64,000 bases of DNA from Rhizobium sp. CB3090 (lineage in GTDB: Bacteria; Pseudomonadota; Alphaproteobacteria; Rhizobiales; Rhizobiaceae), in assembly GCF_029714285.1 (NCBI RefSeq), contig NZ_CP121662.1:3556001-3620000 (forward strand), given 5' to 3'. Every line of letters starts with the position of its first letter. Within the stretch, counting starts at the first letter, position 1. Below the pieces are notes generated by a model. That model did no database searches and was not told the DNA's origin. It worked only from the letters and a program-made list of their open reading frames with translations. Below are positions 23,768 to 32,852 of this stretch, piece after piece. Both the position numbers and the translations under genes were made by a program.

Positions 23768-23989
23768 GGTCTTCGCGCTGAAACCCGGCTTTGGCGGTTA
23801 TTTCCGGAATTCTGTGGTGAGTGTCACCAGGTCTTTCGAAGCATTATTGACGGCAATTTTGCGTCAATGGCGGTCGTCTCTCTTGGCCGGTCTGCTTCGC
23901 GAATTTCGATAAACAAAAGTTGTTTGGGACCGCTCTTCCTCGGCGTGAAATCAATCGGCATGGTGCGAGCTGGACGCGTGGAGGACGAC
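23768..23989. other. Gap between the rimP promoter and the hydrolase gene
   Basis: The plus-strand open frame that extends the hydrolase upstream through this region shows no family similarity and no ribosome binding site until 23981. No RNA structure was recognised. Confidence 0.4.
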
Positions 23990-24991
23990 ATGCCTGTATT
24001 CTTAAGAATTGTAGCAGCCGTGGTTGCCGTCATGTTCGCATCTCAAGCGTTCGCCGTCGGCTTTCAATATCTCTCAATTCCTGACGATGCGGGCCGACCA
24101 ATCGAGATCGGCATTTGGTATCCGAGCAAATCGACAATGGCGTCCACGACGATTGGCATGGTTGCCCAGAGTGTCGCCCTCAACGGAGACATAGATGGAA
24201 GCGGCCTGCCTACGGTGATTTTCTCGCACGGCAGCGCCGGATGGTTCGGAGACCGATCCGACATGGCGCTCGCCTTTGCTCAGCAAGGGATTGTTGCTGT
24301 CTCGCTGACTTATCCCGGCGACAACTACAGGGACAGCAATGATCGAGTCCTTCGACAAATGACGAGCCGCCCCGTGGTTACTAGCCAGGTTCTTGACTAC
24401 GTACTGGAGACTTGGAGCGACCGCGAGCACCTTGATAAGTCTGAAGTAGGCTTCTACGGCTTTTCAGCGGGTGGTTTTACTGGCCTGATTGAACTCGGCG
24501 GCGTGCCAAATTGGACGCTATTTTCTCAACATTGCGCCGCCGATCCGACTGAGCCTGTTTGTAAGGAAGGTGCTGCGACGTTCTTGTCCAGTCCGAAGGC
24601 CGCAGCCATGCCGACTTCAATTTGGCACCATGATCCACGCATCAAAGCGGCAGTGCTGGCATCTCCAGGGTTCAGCTTCACATTCGATCCGACGTCGCTG
24701 GAGGCAATTAAAACACCTGTTGAGCTATGGGGCGGCAGCAACGACGAATTCGTTCCCTACGCGAGCAATGTGAGCTATCTCAAAGACCACATGCCGAATG
24801 TCCTGCGGACGCATGAAGTAGAGAACGCCAAGCACTATGCGTTCCTGCGCCCTTGCAGCGCAGCCTCGAAGGCCAAAACGCCCGATTATTGCACGGACTT
24901 GCCGGAATTTGACCGTGTTGCATTCCAGCAAAGTTTCAATCGCGAAGTGCTTCAGTTCTTTCAGGCCGAGTTAAGGCGAAAAGCCCGTTAG
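23990..24991 (+). CDS. Secreted alpha/beta hydrolase (dienelactone/PAF-acetylhydrolase-like)
   Basis: The 333-residue protein starts at ATG 23990 after GAGG, with a signal peptide (MPVFLRIVAAVVAVMFASQA, cleaved near AFA). The nucleophile elbow GFSAGG, the oxyanion region VIFSHGSAGWFGDRSDMA, a late acid (GSNDEFVP) and His in ENAKHYAFL make a complete triad. Cysteines near HCAADPTEPVC suggest a disulfide outside the cytoplasm. The substrate is unknown. It is convergent with the lytic transglycosylase gene. Confidence 0.85.
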   Translation: MPVFLRIVAAVVAVMFASQAFAVGFQYLSIPDDAGRPIEIGIWYPSKSTMASTTIGMVAQSVALNGDIDGSGLPTVIFSHGSAGWFGDRSDMALAFAQQGIVAVSLTYPGDNYRDSNDRVLRQMTSRPVVTSQVLDYVLETWSDREHLDKSEVGFYGFSAGGFTGLIELGGVPNWTLFSQHCAADPTEPVCKEGAATFLSSPKAAAMPTSIWHHDPRIKAAVLASPGFSFTFDPTSLEAIKTPVELWGGSNDEFVPYASNVSYLKDHMPNVLRTHEVENAKHYAFLRPCSAASKAKTPDYCTDLPEFDRVAFQQSFNREVLQFFQAELRRKAR

Positions 24992-25013
24992 TGGGCAGGA
25001 GCCGAAAACCTTT

Positions 25014-25033
25014 AAGGGCCGAAAGCTGCCCTT
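25014..25033. terminator. Hairpin between convergent hydrolase and transglycosylase genes
   Basis: AAGGGC (25014-25019) and GCCCTT (25028-25033) form a 6-bp stem. The minus-strand tail AAAGGTTTTCGG is moderately U-rich. Confidence 0.35.
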
Positions 25034-25057
25034 GGCGGTTCTGCCGCCGAATTCCGC

Positions 25058-26329
25058 CTATTTCAGTACACCAAGCATCGAGCTGTCGGGATAGCAGGTG
25101 GGCTTGCGGCCGCTCTTTTCCTGCCATTGGCCGATTGAGCGGCGGGTCTTGTAACCCGGCAATCCGTCGGTGCCGCCGACATCGTATCCCTTGTGCTCCA
25201 AGGTCACCTGCATGCCGGCGACATCTGACCGCAGCATCTTGCCGACATCGCCCCATTGGCCCTGGAAGGCGCCGGAACCATAGGCGATGCGGTCGGCGAG
25301 ATTGCCGATATAAAGGCCATAGAGGTCGGAATTATTGTATTCCTTGATCACGTAGAAATTCGGCGTGACGATGAATTCCGGCCCGTCGCGCCCGGCGGGC
25401 ACCAGCATCATGCCGCTGGCGCGCAACTCGTCTGATGGAAAAGCCTTGCCGGAAATCCTGGTAATTCCGAGCGAGGTCCAATGTGAAATCGGCTTGGCGA
25501 GGTCCGGCCCCTCCTGCGCGCAGGAAATGTTTGCCGGGATCGTCACCTCATAGCCCCAGCCGCGGCCGCGCTGCCAGCCCTTCTGAACCAGATAGTTGGC
25601 TATGGAAGCAAGCGTATCCGGCACAGACGTCCAGATATTGCGATGGCCGTCACCGTCGAAATCAACGGCATATTTCAGATAGCTGGTCGGCATGAACTGC
25701 GGTTGACCGAGCGCGCCGGCCCAGGAACCCATGAACTGATCGGGCGTAACGTCGCCATGCTCGAGAATGCCGAGCGCCGCGATGAGTTCGGTGCGGAACA
25801 TCTCCTTGCGCGTCGACATGAAGGCCTTGGTCGCCAGCACCTGGATCGCCGAATTCGGCAGCTTCGCCGCTCCGAAGCCGGTCTCCCGGCCCCAGATTGC
25901 CAGCACGATCGGCCCGGGCACGCCATAGACCTTCTCGATCCTTTTCAGCGTCGGACCATATTGCGAAGCGAAGCTGCGCCCGGTCGCCGCCAGTCTCTGC
26001 AGCCGCGCCTCGTTGAAATAGGGAGCGGGCGAGGAGAATTCCGCCTGCGTCTGCGGCTGTTCCTTAGGCTTTGGAAAACCCGGCGGCACGAGATCCGGCA
26101 GATCCCAATTCAGCGTCACGCCGGAAAAAGCGGCCTTGAAGGTCCCTTCGGAAACGCCGTCCTTCTTTGCCTCCGGCCAGAGGTTCTGTTGGACCCAGCT
26201 CTGGAACTGCGCTTCGACATCGGCCTTGGAGGCGGCGAGCGCAGGGAGAGGGAGGAGGAAGCAAAGGAGCGAAAAGAAACCCAGAATCTGCCGCACCGCC
26301 GACACCCCCCTCTGTCGCTTTCGCGACAT
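25058..26329 (-). CDS. Lytic murein transglycosylase (MltB family) with peptidoglycan-binding domain
   Basis: The enzyme cleaves glycan strands of peptidoglycan, forming 1,6-anhydro ends. The SLT_2 domain has the catalytic Glu in IWGRETGFGA and the blocks GSWAGALGQPQFMPTSY and VDFDGDGHRNIW. The C-terminal 60 residues form a PG-binding domain (LEHKGYDVGGTDGLPG). A signal peptide (ILGFFSLLCFLLPLPALAA) shows export. The start is uncertain: ATG 26329 lies inside a mosaic repeat, while GTG 26305 and GTG 26296 lie at or past its edge. Codons further upstream are translated repeat sequence. Confidence 0.88.
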   Translation of the reverse strand: MSRKRQRGVSAVRQILGFFSLLCFLLPLPALAASKADVEAQFQSWVQQNLWPEAKKDGVSEGTFKAAFSGVTLNWDLPDLVPPGFPKPKEQPQTQAEFSSPAPYFNEARLQRLAATGRSFASQYGPTLKRIEKVYGVPGPIVLAIWGRETGFGAAKLPNSAIQVLATKAFMSTRKEMFRTELIAALGILEHGDVTPDQFMGSWAGALGQPQFMPTSYLKYAVDFDGDGHRNIWTSVPDTLASIANYLVQKGWQRGRGWGYEVTIPANISCAQEGPDLAKPISHWTSLGITRISGKAFPSDELRASGMMLVPAGRDGPEFIVTPNFYVIKEYNNSDLYGLYIGNLADRIAYGSGAFQGQWGDVGKMLRSDVAGMQVTLEHKGYDVGGTDGLPGYKTRRSIGQWQEKSGRKPTCYPDSSMLGVLK

Positions 26330-26480
26330 CTCCCCCACAAGGGGGGAGATCGTTGGGAGTTTGACGCGCCTTTCACGAGCCCGATATGCTTTAGTCTCTT
26401 CGGAGACAATCTCAGTTTGAGGTGGAGCGGTGCCGCAGGTTACCTCTCGGAGAGATGTCATGAAATGACAGAGGGGGGTG
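26303..26480. repeat. Mosaic palindromic repeat between recR and the transglycosylase gene
   Basis: CACCCCCCTCTGTC (26303-26316) is exactly inverted at 26467-26480, and GACATCTC recurs just inside both arms. The left part contains CTCCCCCACAAGGGGGGAG. The left arm overlaps the apparent 5' end of the transglycosylase reading frame. Confidence 0.7.
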
Positions 26481-26508
26481 TGCACTCTCCTCATACTCTG
26501 TCTCTCCC

Positions 26509-27114
26509 TCAAATCGCCGTCCGTGCCCGCAACGCCGCGGTCAGCGTGCCTTCGTCGAGATAGTCGAGTTCGCCGCCGACCGGGACGCCATGGGCGAGGC
26601 GGGTGATTTTTACCTCAAGACCTGCAAGCTGGTCGGTTATATAGTGTGCTGTGGTTTGCCCTTCGACCGTCGCATTGACGGCGATGATGATCTCGCGGAC
26701 GCCGCCCTCGCTGACGCGTTCGATCAGCCCGCGGATGTTGAGATCGTCCGGGCCGATGCCGTCGAGCGGCGACAGCACGCCGCCAAGCACATGATAGGCG
26801 GCGTTCATCGCGCCGGCGCGCTCCAGTGCCCAGAGGTCGGCGACATCCTCGACGACGATGATGACGGACTGATCGCGCCGGTCGTCGGTGCAGACGGTGC
26901 AGGGGTCGACGGTATCGACATTGCCGCAGCGCGAGCAGATCTTCACCTTGTCATAGGCGTCTCCCATGGCATGGGAAAGGGGGCCGAGCAACTGGTCCTT
27001 CTTCTTGATCAGGTGCAATGCGGCCCGCCGCGCCGAGCGTGGGCCGAGGCCCGGCACTTTTGCCAGGAGCTGGATGAGTTTTTCGATTTCGGGGCCGGTG
27101 ACTCGCTTTGCCAT
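26509..27114 (-). CDS. recR: Recombination mediator RecR
   Basis: The 201-residue protein works with RecF and RecO to load RecA on gapped DNA. It has an N-terminal helix-hairpin-helix ([16 protein letters not shown]), a zinc finger ([16 protein letters not shown]), a Toprim domain ([14 protein letters not shown]) and a C-terminal Walker B-like part. In many bacteria it follows dnaX-ybaB directly; here MOSC, hydrolase and Lrp genes intervene. recF lies in the same window at 44.8 kb. Confidence 0.97.
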   Translation of the reverse strand: MAKRVTGPEIEKLIQLLAKVPGLGPRSARRAALHLIKKKDQLLGPLSHAMGDAYDKVKICSRCGNVDTVDPCTVCTDDRRDQSVIIVVEDVADLWALERAGAMNAAYHVLGGVLSPLDGIGPDDLNIRGLIERVSEGGVREIIIAVNATVEGQTTAHYITDQLAGLEVKITRLAHGVPVGGELDYLDEGTLTAALRARTAI

Positions 27115-27171
27115 GGGAGGCTTTTAGCTCATATGCTGACGGAACGGAATCGCGGAAGGGATGATCGCCCT

Positions 27172-27789
27172 ATGAAAATTCTGGCCGTCTGCATCGGCGC
27201 CGCCGAAAAACTGCCCGGCAAGAGCTACAAGACCGGGATCAACAAGCATGCGGTCGGCGGTGCGGTCATGATCGACGCCGAGGGTATCATCGGCGACGCC
27301 GTCTGCAACGGTCAACATCACGGCGGACGCGATCAGGCCGTCTATGTCGAGGGTTCGCTGACACTGGATTGGTGGTCGAACGAACTGGGACGCAAATTGG
27401 AACCCGGTATGTTCGGCGAAAATATCGTCATCGAAGGGCTCGACAACCGCGAGGTCGCGGTGGGGGACAGATTCATAGCCGACGATCTGGTTTTGGAGGT
27501 AACCTCGGCCCGTATTCCCTGCGCAACGTTCGCGGCGAAGATGGGCGATCCGAAATTCGTCAAGCGCTATACGCAGGCAGGCCGCCCCGGCATCTACTGC
27601 CGCGTCATCAACAACAGCACTGCCATCATCGGAACGCCGGTGACCTATATCCCCTATGCCGGAGCCAAGGTCACCATGCCGGAATTGTTGGTAACCTTCG
27701 GCAGGCATTTGTCCCCGGAGGATCGGGCGCGTTATCTCTCCGCACCCATTCACTATAAGCTGAGAGCGCTTCTCAACGACCATCTCTAG
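27172..27789 (+). CDS. MOSC domain protein, YiiM-like
   Basis: The 205-residue protein has GDAVCNGQHHGGRDQAVYV, PGMFGENIVIEGL and the conserved cysteine in TSARIPCATFAAKM, then a small C-terminal helical domain (LSPEDRARYLSAP). MOSC proteins bind molybdenum cofactor, and YiiM reduces N-hydroxylated substrates. Activity here is inferred. The start ATG 27172 has GGAAGGG upstream. The 3' end overlaps the convergent hydrolase gene by 17 bases. Confidence 0.88.
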   Translation: MKILAVCIGAAEKLPGKSYKTGINKHAVGGAVMIDAEGIIGDAVCNGQHHGGRDQAVYVEGSLTLDWWSNELGRKLEPGMFGENIVIEGLDNREVAVGDRFIADDLVLEVTSARIPCATFAAKMGDPKFVKRYTQAGRPGIYCRVINNSTAIIGTPVTYIPYAGAKVTMPELLVTFGRHLSPEDRARYLSAPIHYKLRALLNDHL

Positions 27790-28321
27790 GCAAGCCGGTG
27801 CGGAAACGGTCGAACAGCGCCCGCCCTTCCGGCCAATCGCCGATTCCGGACTTTGCATTGATATGGCCGAGCGCGCCGGCATTTATCAATTCGCTGCCCC
27901 AGACCGCAGCACTTTCCGTCGCATAGGCGAACGAGCCGTAGGGATCGTTGGTGCTTGCGACGAGAAGCGACCGAAACGGCAGTCTTTGGCGCGGCGGATT
28001 GGCGAAGCTCGGGGCCTCCGTCAGATAGACGTCTCCCGTGGGGTCGGGCGCCGAGACAAGAAAAGCGCCGAGGATTTTTGCCGGCGCGGATGCCGCCCAG
28101 TGCGCAACCAACTGGCAGGCGAGACTGTGAACGACGAGGACCGGCGGCGTTCTGGAACGGCTGATCTCCCGGTCGAGGGCGGCGAGCCAATCCGCCAATT
28201 CCGGCCTGTCCCAGCTCGCCGGCTGAAAGCGGCGCATCTCGGGATTCTGTCGTTCCCACAGGGTTTGCCAATGACCTTCGCCCGAACCGCCAAGGCCGGG
28301 CAGGACGATGATATCGCGCAT
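27773..28321 (-). CDS. RBBP9/YdeN-family alpha/beta hydrolase
   Basis: The 182-residue protein is a compact serine hydrolase. PGLGGSGEGHWQTLWE is the oxyanion region, VVHSLACQL holds the nucleophile Ser, STNDPYGS the Asp and GALGHINAKSG the His. All three triad residues are present. The start is ATG 28321 (MRDIIVLPGLGG), after an AAAGAC site. The physiological substrate of the family is unknown. Confidence 0.86.
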   Translation of the reverse strand: MRDIIVLPGLGGSGEGHWQTLWERQNPEMRRFQPASWDRPELADWLAALDREISRSRTPPVLVVHSLACQLVAHWAASAPAKILGAFLVSAPDPTGDVYLTEAPSFANPPRQRLPFRSLLVASTNDPYGSFAYATESAAVWGSELINAGALGHINAKSGIGDWPEGRALFDRFRTGLPRDGR

Positions 28322-28433
28322 GTCTTTCCTCTCGCACTGTGTTAACGGAGGGAAATTGGCACGGCGTATCGGCGGTTGACATCGCAATTCATCCGATAAA
28401 ACTTGCGCTAGCCGATGAATTCAAGGTGCGAGA

Positions 28434-28910
28434 ATGGAAAGCTACGAGAAGGACCTGGACCCGACCGATCTGTCGATGATCGAAATTTTGCAAGGTGATG
28501 GGCGGATTTCGGTATCGGAACTCGGCCGCCGGATCGGGCTTTCGCAGCCCGCCGCGTCCGAGCGTCTCAAGCGGCTTGAGGAGCGCGGCATCATTGCCGG
28601 CTACCGAGCAGTCGTCGATCCCGCCGCCGTCGGCCTCGGCATGATGGCCGTCATCCGGCTGCGGACGACCCATGAGCATATACGCCCCTGCCTGAAACAA
28701 TTTTCGGAAATGCCGCAGATTATCGAGGTCCTGCGGCTGACCGGCGAGGATTGTTTCCTGCTCAAGGTGCTGGTGCCGACACCGTCAGACCTTGAAACCA
28801 TCGTCGATTCCATTGCCCGCCACGGCGCCGTGACCACGTCGCTGGTGTTGCGGAACGAGCCGGCGAAAGCGATCGGCCGCGAGCTCATCCGTAAGACGAT
28901 GGTGCGGTGA
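28434..28910 (+). CDS. Lrp/AsnC family transcriptional regulator
   Basis: The 158-residue protein has an N-terminal winged helix (MIEILQGDGRISVSELGRRI, then GLSQPAASERLKRLEERG) and a C-terminal RAM ligand-binding domain (AVIRLRTTHEHIRPC). Such regulators sense amino acids. It is divergent from the RBBP9-like hydrolase gene across about 110 bases, so it may control that gene or itself. It is convergent with ybaB. Confidence 0.9.
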   Translation: MESYEKDLDPTDLSMIEILQGDGRISVSELGRRIGLSQPAASERLKRLEERGIIAGYRAVVDPAAVGLGMMAVIRLRTTHEHIRPCLKQFSEMPQIIEVLRLTGEDCFLLKVLVPTPSDLETIVDSIARHGAVTTSLVLRNEPAKAIGRELIRKTMVR

Positions 28911-28922
28911 AAGGGGCGCTTT

Positions 28923-29246
28923 TCAGAAAGGCAGCTTGAAACCGGGCGGGATCGGCAGGCCCGCGGTCAATTCGCGGGTCTTTTCGGCGGCCAGCGCCTC
29001 GGCCTTTTCCTGTGCGTCCTTATTGGCAGCGACGATCAAGTCTTCGAGGATTTCGACATCGTCTTCCTTGAAGAGCGACGGATCGATCTTGAGGGACAGC
29101 ATTTGGCTCTTGCCGTTCACGGTGACGGTAACGAGGCCGCCGCCGGCTTTGCCTTCGGCCCGGATGTCGGCGATTTCCGCCTGCATCTTTTCCATCTTGG
29201 CCTGCATTTCCTTCACTTTGCCCATCATGCCCATGATGTCGCGCAT
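28923..29246 (-). CDS. YbaB/EbfC nucleoid-associated protein
   Basis: The 107-residue protein has the tweezer-like dimer pattern: a charged helical start ([20 protein letters not shown]), then [21 protein letters not shown]. It binds DNA and lies immediately after dnaX, its usual place. Confidence 0.93.
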   Translation of the reverse strand: MRDIMGMMGKVKEMQAKMEKMQAEIADIRAEGKAGGGLVTVTVNGKSQMLSLKIDPSLFKEDDVEILEDLIVAANKDAQEKAEALAAEKTRELTAGLPIPPGFKLPF

Positions 29247-29354
29247 CGTTGCTGGTCCTTCTTTCTCGTCTTTGTCTTGTTATTTTTGGCTACAAACTAG
29301 GTCGAAAATCGCTTTCCGTTTTATAGTACGGCTCTTCGATTTAATATCATACCC

Positions 29355-31241
29355 TTAGAATTCGATATCATCGCCCGGCAGGATATCGCCGTCGATGGAT
29401 TCGGCAGTCGCCGGAGCTGCGGTTTGTTCCTCTTCCTCCGGATCGGGCGCCCGCACACGAACGTCGATGATCTTTGCGCCCGGAAATTGCGAGAGGATTG
29501 CCGCCACATCGGGGTCCTGGCGGGCATCGGCGACCCGCTGCTGCTGCGCGTTCGCCTCGGCCTCCACCAGCGTCGGCTCACCTTCCTCGCGGCTGAGGCT
29601 GACGATCCAGTGGATGCCGGTCCATTCCTTCAGCTTGACGGCAAGCTCGTTCAGCAGCGTCCCCGGTGCACCCGGAGCCAGATTGACGTCGAGGCGGCCG
29701 GGCTCCAGCAGCACCGGGCGAACGAAGCTGCGCACCAGCGCCTTCACTTTTGGATCTCGCTTCTGGCCGGCAAGTTCCGCGATATCGGCCATCGAATTGA
29801 CAGGAACCAGCGGCTTCGGCGCCTCAGCGGGTTTCGGCTCGATTCGGCCGACAAGGGGGCCTTCTTGCGGCTGCGTATTCGGAACCGAGCGCAGCATGGC
29901 GACCGGTGCAGCCGGCGACGGCGCAGGTCGGGATGGTGCGGTTTCGACCGCACGCGCCATGACGTTGCCCTGGTAGGAGACCGGCGTCCCCATGCCGTTG
30001 CCAGCCGACGGGGCGGGCGATGGACGGGTCCCGCCACCATTGCCATCCGAAAATTCGGCAAGTCGCCGCGCCGCATCTTCCGGTGCCGGCAGATGGGCGG
30101 CATGCGCCAGGCGGATCAGCACCATTTCGGCGGCGCCGGCCGTGCGGGCAGCAGTTTCGGTCTCCGGTATGCCCTTCAGCAGCATCTGCCAGAAGCGCGA
30201 TAGCGTGGTCACCGCGACACCCTGCGCGAATTCGACTGCCTTCGTGCGCTCGACCTCGCTCAGCGACGGATCGCCGGCGGCATCGGGCACATATTTGAGG
30301 CGGGTGACGAGATGGGTGAAATCGGCAAGGTCGGTCAGCACGACGACAGGATTGGCGCCGGCTTCATACTGGCTGTTGAATTCCGCCAACGCGGCGGCGA
30401 CATCGCCCTTGATGATATGGTGGAAGAGATCGACGATGCGCGCGCGGTCGGCAAGTCCCAGCATCGAGCGGACGGCATCGGCCGCAACCACGCCGCTGCC
30501 ATGGGCGATCGCCTGATCGAGGAGCGACAGCCCATCGCGGGCCGAACCTTCGGCGGCGCGGGCGATCATGGCGAGCGCTTCCGGCTCCGCCTCGATGCCT
30601 TCTTTGGCGGCAATGGTGGTGAACAGGCCGACGAGATCGGAAGCGCTGATGCGGCGCAGGTCGAAGCGCTGGCAGCGCGAGAGCACCGTGATCGGCACCT
30701 TGCGGATTTCGGTGGTGGCGAAGATGAACTTCACATGCTCCGGCGGCTCTTCCAGCGTTTTCAGCAGCCCGTTGAAGGCGGCCGTCGACAGCATGTGCAC
30801 TTCGTCGATGATATAGACTTTATAACGCGCCGAAACCGGGCGATAGCGCACCTGCTCGATGATCTCTCTGATATCGTCGATGCCGGTATGCGAGGCGGCG
30901 TCCATCTCGATGACGTCGACATGCCGGCCTTCCATGATCGCTTGGCAATGCTGACCCGGTTCGCGCAGGTCGATGGTCGGGCGGTCGATCTCGGCGGTCT
31001 TGTAGTTGAGGGCGCGTGCCAGGATACGGGCCGTCGTCGTCTTGCCGACGCCGCGCACGCCGGTCAGCATATAGGCTTGGGCAATACGACCGGTTTCGAA
31101 CGCATTGGTCAGCGTGCGAACCATCGGCTCCTGCCCGACCATCAGGTCAGTAAAATCCTTGGGCCGGTATTTGCGGGCCAACACCCGGTAACCGGTGCCG
31201 GTGGAAGCGGCATCTTTTGCTTGTCGCTCGGTGTCGCTCAT
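29355..31241 (-). CDS. dnaX: DNA polymerase III subunit gamma/tau
   Basis: The 628-residue clamp-loader ATPase has a P-loop GVRGVGKTTT (Lys67), DEVHMLS (Walker B) and TLEEPPEHVKFIFATTE (sensor 1). The C-terminal third is Pro/Ala-rich and holds the tau region. The zinc module of E. coli DnaX is degenerate: of four cysteines only one (Cys99, PGQHCQAI) remains. The start is ATG 31241 (MSDTERQAKD), 49 bases after the 4.5S RNA gene. Confidence 0.97.
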   Translation of the reverse strand: MSDTERQAKDAASTGTGYRVLARKYRPKDFTDLMVGQEPMVRTLTNAFETGRIAQAYMLTGVRGVGKTTTARILARALNYKTAEIDRPTIDLREPGQHCQAIMEGRHVDVIEMDAASHTGIDDIREIIEQVRYRPVSARYKVYIIDEVHMLSTAAFNGLLKTLEEPPEHVKFIFATTEIRKVPITVLSRCQRFDLRRISASDLVGLFTTIAAKEGIEAEPEALAMIARAAEGSARDGLSLLDQAIAHGSGVVAADAVRSMLGLADRARIVDLFHHIIKGDVAAALAEFNSQYEAGANPVVVLTDLADFTHLVTRLKYVPDAAGDPSLSEVERTKAVEFAQGVAVTTLSRFWQMLLKGIPETETAARTAGAAEMVLIRLAHAAHLPAPEDAARRLAEFSDGNGGGTRPSPAPSAGNGMGTPVSYQGNVMARAVETAPSRPAPSPAAPVAMLRSVPNTQPQEGPLVGRIEPKPAEAPKPLVPVNSMADIAELAGQKRDPKVKALVRSFVRPVLLEPGRLDVNLAPGAPGTLLNELAVKLKEWTGIHWIVSLSREEGEPTLVEAEANAQQQRVADARQDPDVAAILSQFPGAKIIDVRVRAPDPEEEEQTAAPATAESIDGDILPGDDIEF

Positions 31242-31290
31242 CGCCCTGCTTATTGCCCGCAGAAAGCCGGGCCTTGCTTTCGGAAAGGGT

Positions 31291-31386
31291 GGGAGGCTGG
31301 CACGATGACCCGTGCCGGGCTCGTTAGGGCTGCTTCCTTCCGGACCTGACCCGGTTGGCGAGTGGCTCGTCCACCACCAACCTCCC
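31291..31386 (-). ncRNA. ffs: 4.5S signal recognition particle RNA
   Basis: Read on the minus strand, GGGAGG at the 5' end pairs with CCTCCC at the 3' end. The apical domain contains the universal CCGGGTCAGGTCCGG then AAGGAAGCAGCCC, the Ffh-binding loop. The length, about 96 bases, is normal for the small bacterial SRP RNA that targets membrane proteins. It lies just upstream of dnaX. Confidence 0.95.
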
Positions 31387-31476
31387 GGATGCACATATCG
31401 GCAATATCGGCATCAAAAGCAAGCCAAGGTCAAAAAAAACTGCTAAACATTTGATAAAACATCGGAGGAAGACCCA

Positions 31477-31887
31477 TTGCAGGATTTTGCGCTCGACGAT
31501 CGTCTGGCGAATGACAGTGTTTCCGTCGCCGTTACCGGCCTTTGCGACGTGCGGCTGATGAAGGATCGCCGCTGGCCATGGCTTGTGCTAATCCCCCGCC
31601 GGCCCGGCATATCGGAAATATTCGAGCTGACGCCGCTCGACCAGGTGCTGCTGACCTTCGAGACCAACAAGGTCGGCGCCGCCTTGAAGACGGTAACCGG
31701 AGCGACAAAAATCAACATCGGGGCTCTTGGAAATATCGTCCGTCAGCTTCATGTTCATGTCATTGCGCGGTTCGAAGGGGACGCGAACTGGCCCGGCCCG
31801 ATCTGGGGCCACGGCAAGGCGGAACCCTATGCGGACGAAGACATGAACAGCTTCATAGCCAAGTTGCGGGACACGCTTTCACAATGA
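31477..31887 (+). CDS. HIT family hydrolase
   Basis: The 136-residue protein carries the histidine triad in RQLHVHVIARFEGD, with the HxHxxx pattern of nucleotide hydrolases and transferases of the HIT superfamily. The start is TTG 31477, supported by GGAGGAAG seven bases upstream. Its TGA overlaps the ATG of the next gene, so it is coupled to the NudC-like protein, another nucleotide hydrolase. Confidence 0.88.
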   Translation: MQDFALDDRLANDSVSVAVTGLCDVRLMKDRRWPWLVLIPRRPGISEIFELTPLDQVLLTFETNKVGAALKTVTGATKINIGALGNIVRQLHVHVIARFEGDANWPGPIWGHGKAEPYADEDMNSFIAKLRDTLSQ

Positions 31888-32843
31888 ACCATTCCATCTT
31901 CTCTACGGATGCCCCCCACCCCGAAGCCAGCAGCCTTACCGCCTTTGCGGAAAACCAGCTTGCCCGGGATGCCGAGCATCGCGACGAGGAATCGATCAAG
32001 CACGCGCTCGCCAGGGAAGGCACGCATATCCTGGCATTCGCCCAGGATCGGCTTGTTTTGAAGCATGACGGACAGGTGCTCGACCCGCTGTTTGCCCGCT
32101 ACGAGCTACAGGAGCTCGATCCGGACTGGGAAGCGGCGGTGCTGCTCGGCTACCGCAAGACCGGCGAGCCGCGGCTGGCCGTTCCGGTGCGCATCAATGC
32201 CGACGATCTCGCCAGCCATTACAAGCCCGCCGACATGCGCTCGCTCTGGCGTGACCTCCTGCTAGAAGGCGAAATCCTCGGCGAAGCTGCGCAAGGCATG
32301 AGCCTTATCCGCTGGAACAGCGACAACCGCTTCTGCGGCCGGTGCGGCTCGGTCATGGAGCTTCGCATCGGCGGCTACAAGCGCGTCTGCACGGCCTGCG
32401 AACATATGATCTTTCCGCGCACCGATCCGGTCGTCATCATGCTCACCATCGACGAGGAGAAAAATCTCTGCCTGCTCGGCCGCAGTCATCATTTTGCGCC
32501 GGGCATGTATTCCTGTCTCGCCGGTTTCGTCGAACCGGGCGAAACGATCGAAAATGCCGTGCGCCGCGAGACGCATGAAGAGTCCGGCATCCATATCGGC
32601 CGCGTTCGCTATCATGCCTCGCAGCCCTGGCCGATGCCACATTCCCTGATGATCGGCTGCTATGCCGAGGCGAAGTCGAGGGAGATTCATATCGATGCGA
32701 ATGAGCTTGATGACTGCCGCTGGTTTACGCCGGAAGAGACGCTCGCCATGCTCGATCGCGTCTCGGCTTCCGGCAACACCTCGCCACCCAAGGGCGCCAT
32801 CGCCCATCGCCTGATGCGCGACTGGGTGGAATGGAAGCGATAG
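31884..32843 (+). CDS. nudC: NAD(+) diphosphatase / NADH pyrophosphatase (NudC-like)
   Basis: The 319-residue Nudix enzyme cleaves NADH and can remove NAD caps from RNA. A zinc ribbon (CGRCGSVMELRIGGY...CTAC) precedes a perfect Nudix box, G-x5-E-x7-REU-x-EE-x-GU, within GFVEPGETIENAVRRETH then EESGI. The SQPWPMPHSLMIG block after it is diagnostic for NudC. It is translationally coupled to the HIT gene. Confidence 0.93.
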   Translation: MNHSIFSTDAPHPEASSLTAFAENQLARDAEHRDEESIKHALAREGTHILAFAQDRLVLKHDGQVLDPLFARYELQELDPDWEAAVLLGYRKTGEPRLAVPVRINADDLASHYKPADMRSLWRDLLLEGEILGEAAQGMSLIRWNSDNRFCGRCGSVMELRIGGYKRVCTACEHMIFPRTDPVVIMLTIDEEKNLCLLGRSHHFAPGMYSCLAGFVEPGETIENAVRRETHEESGIHIGRVRYHASQPWPMPHSLMIGCYAEAKSREIHIDANELDDCRWFTPEETLAMLDRVSASGNTSPPKGAIAHRLMRDWVEWKR

Positions 32844-32852
32844 GCGCTCGCC

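Noticed and set aside
23762..23989. 76-codon N-terminal extension of the secreted hydrolase
   Set aside because: It would bury the signal peptide, it overlaps the rimP promoter, and the first ribosome binding site appears at 23981.
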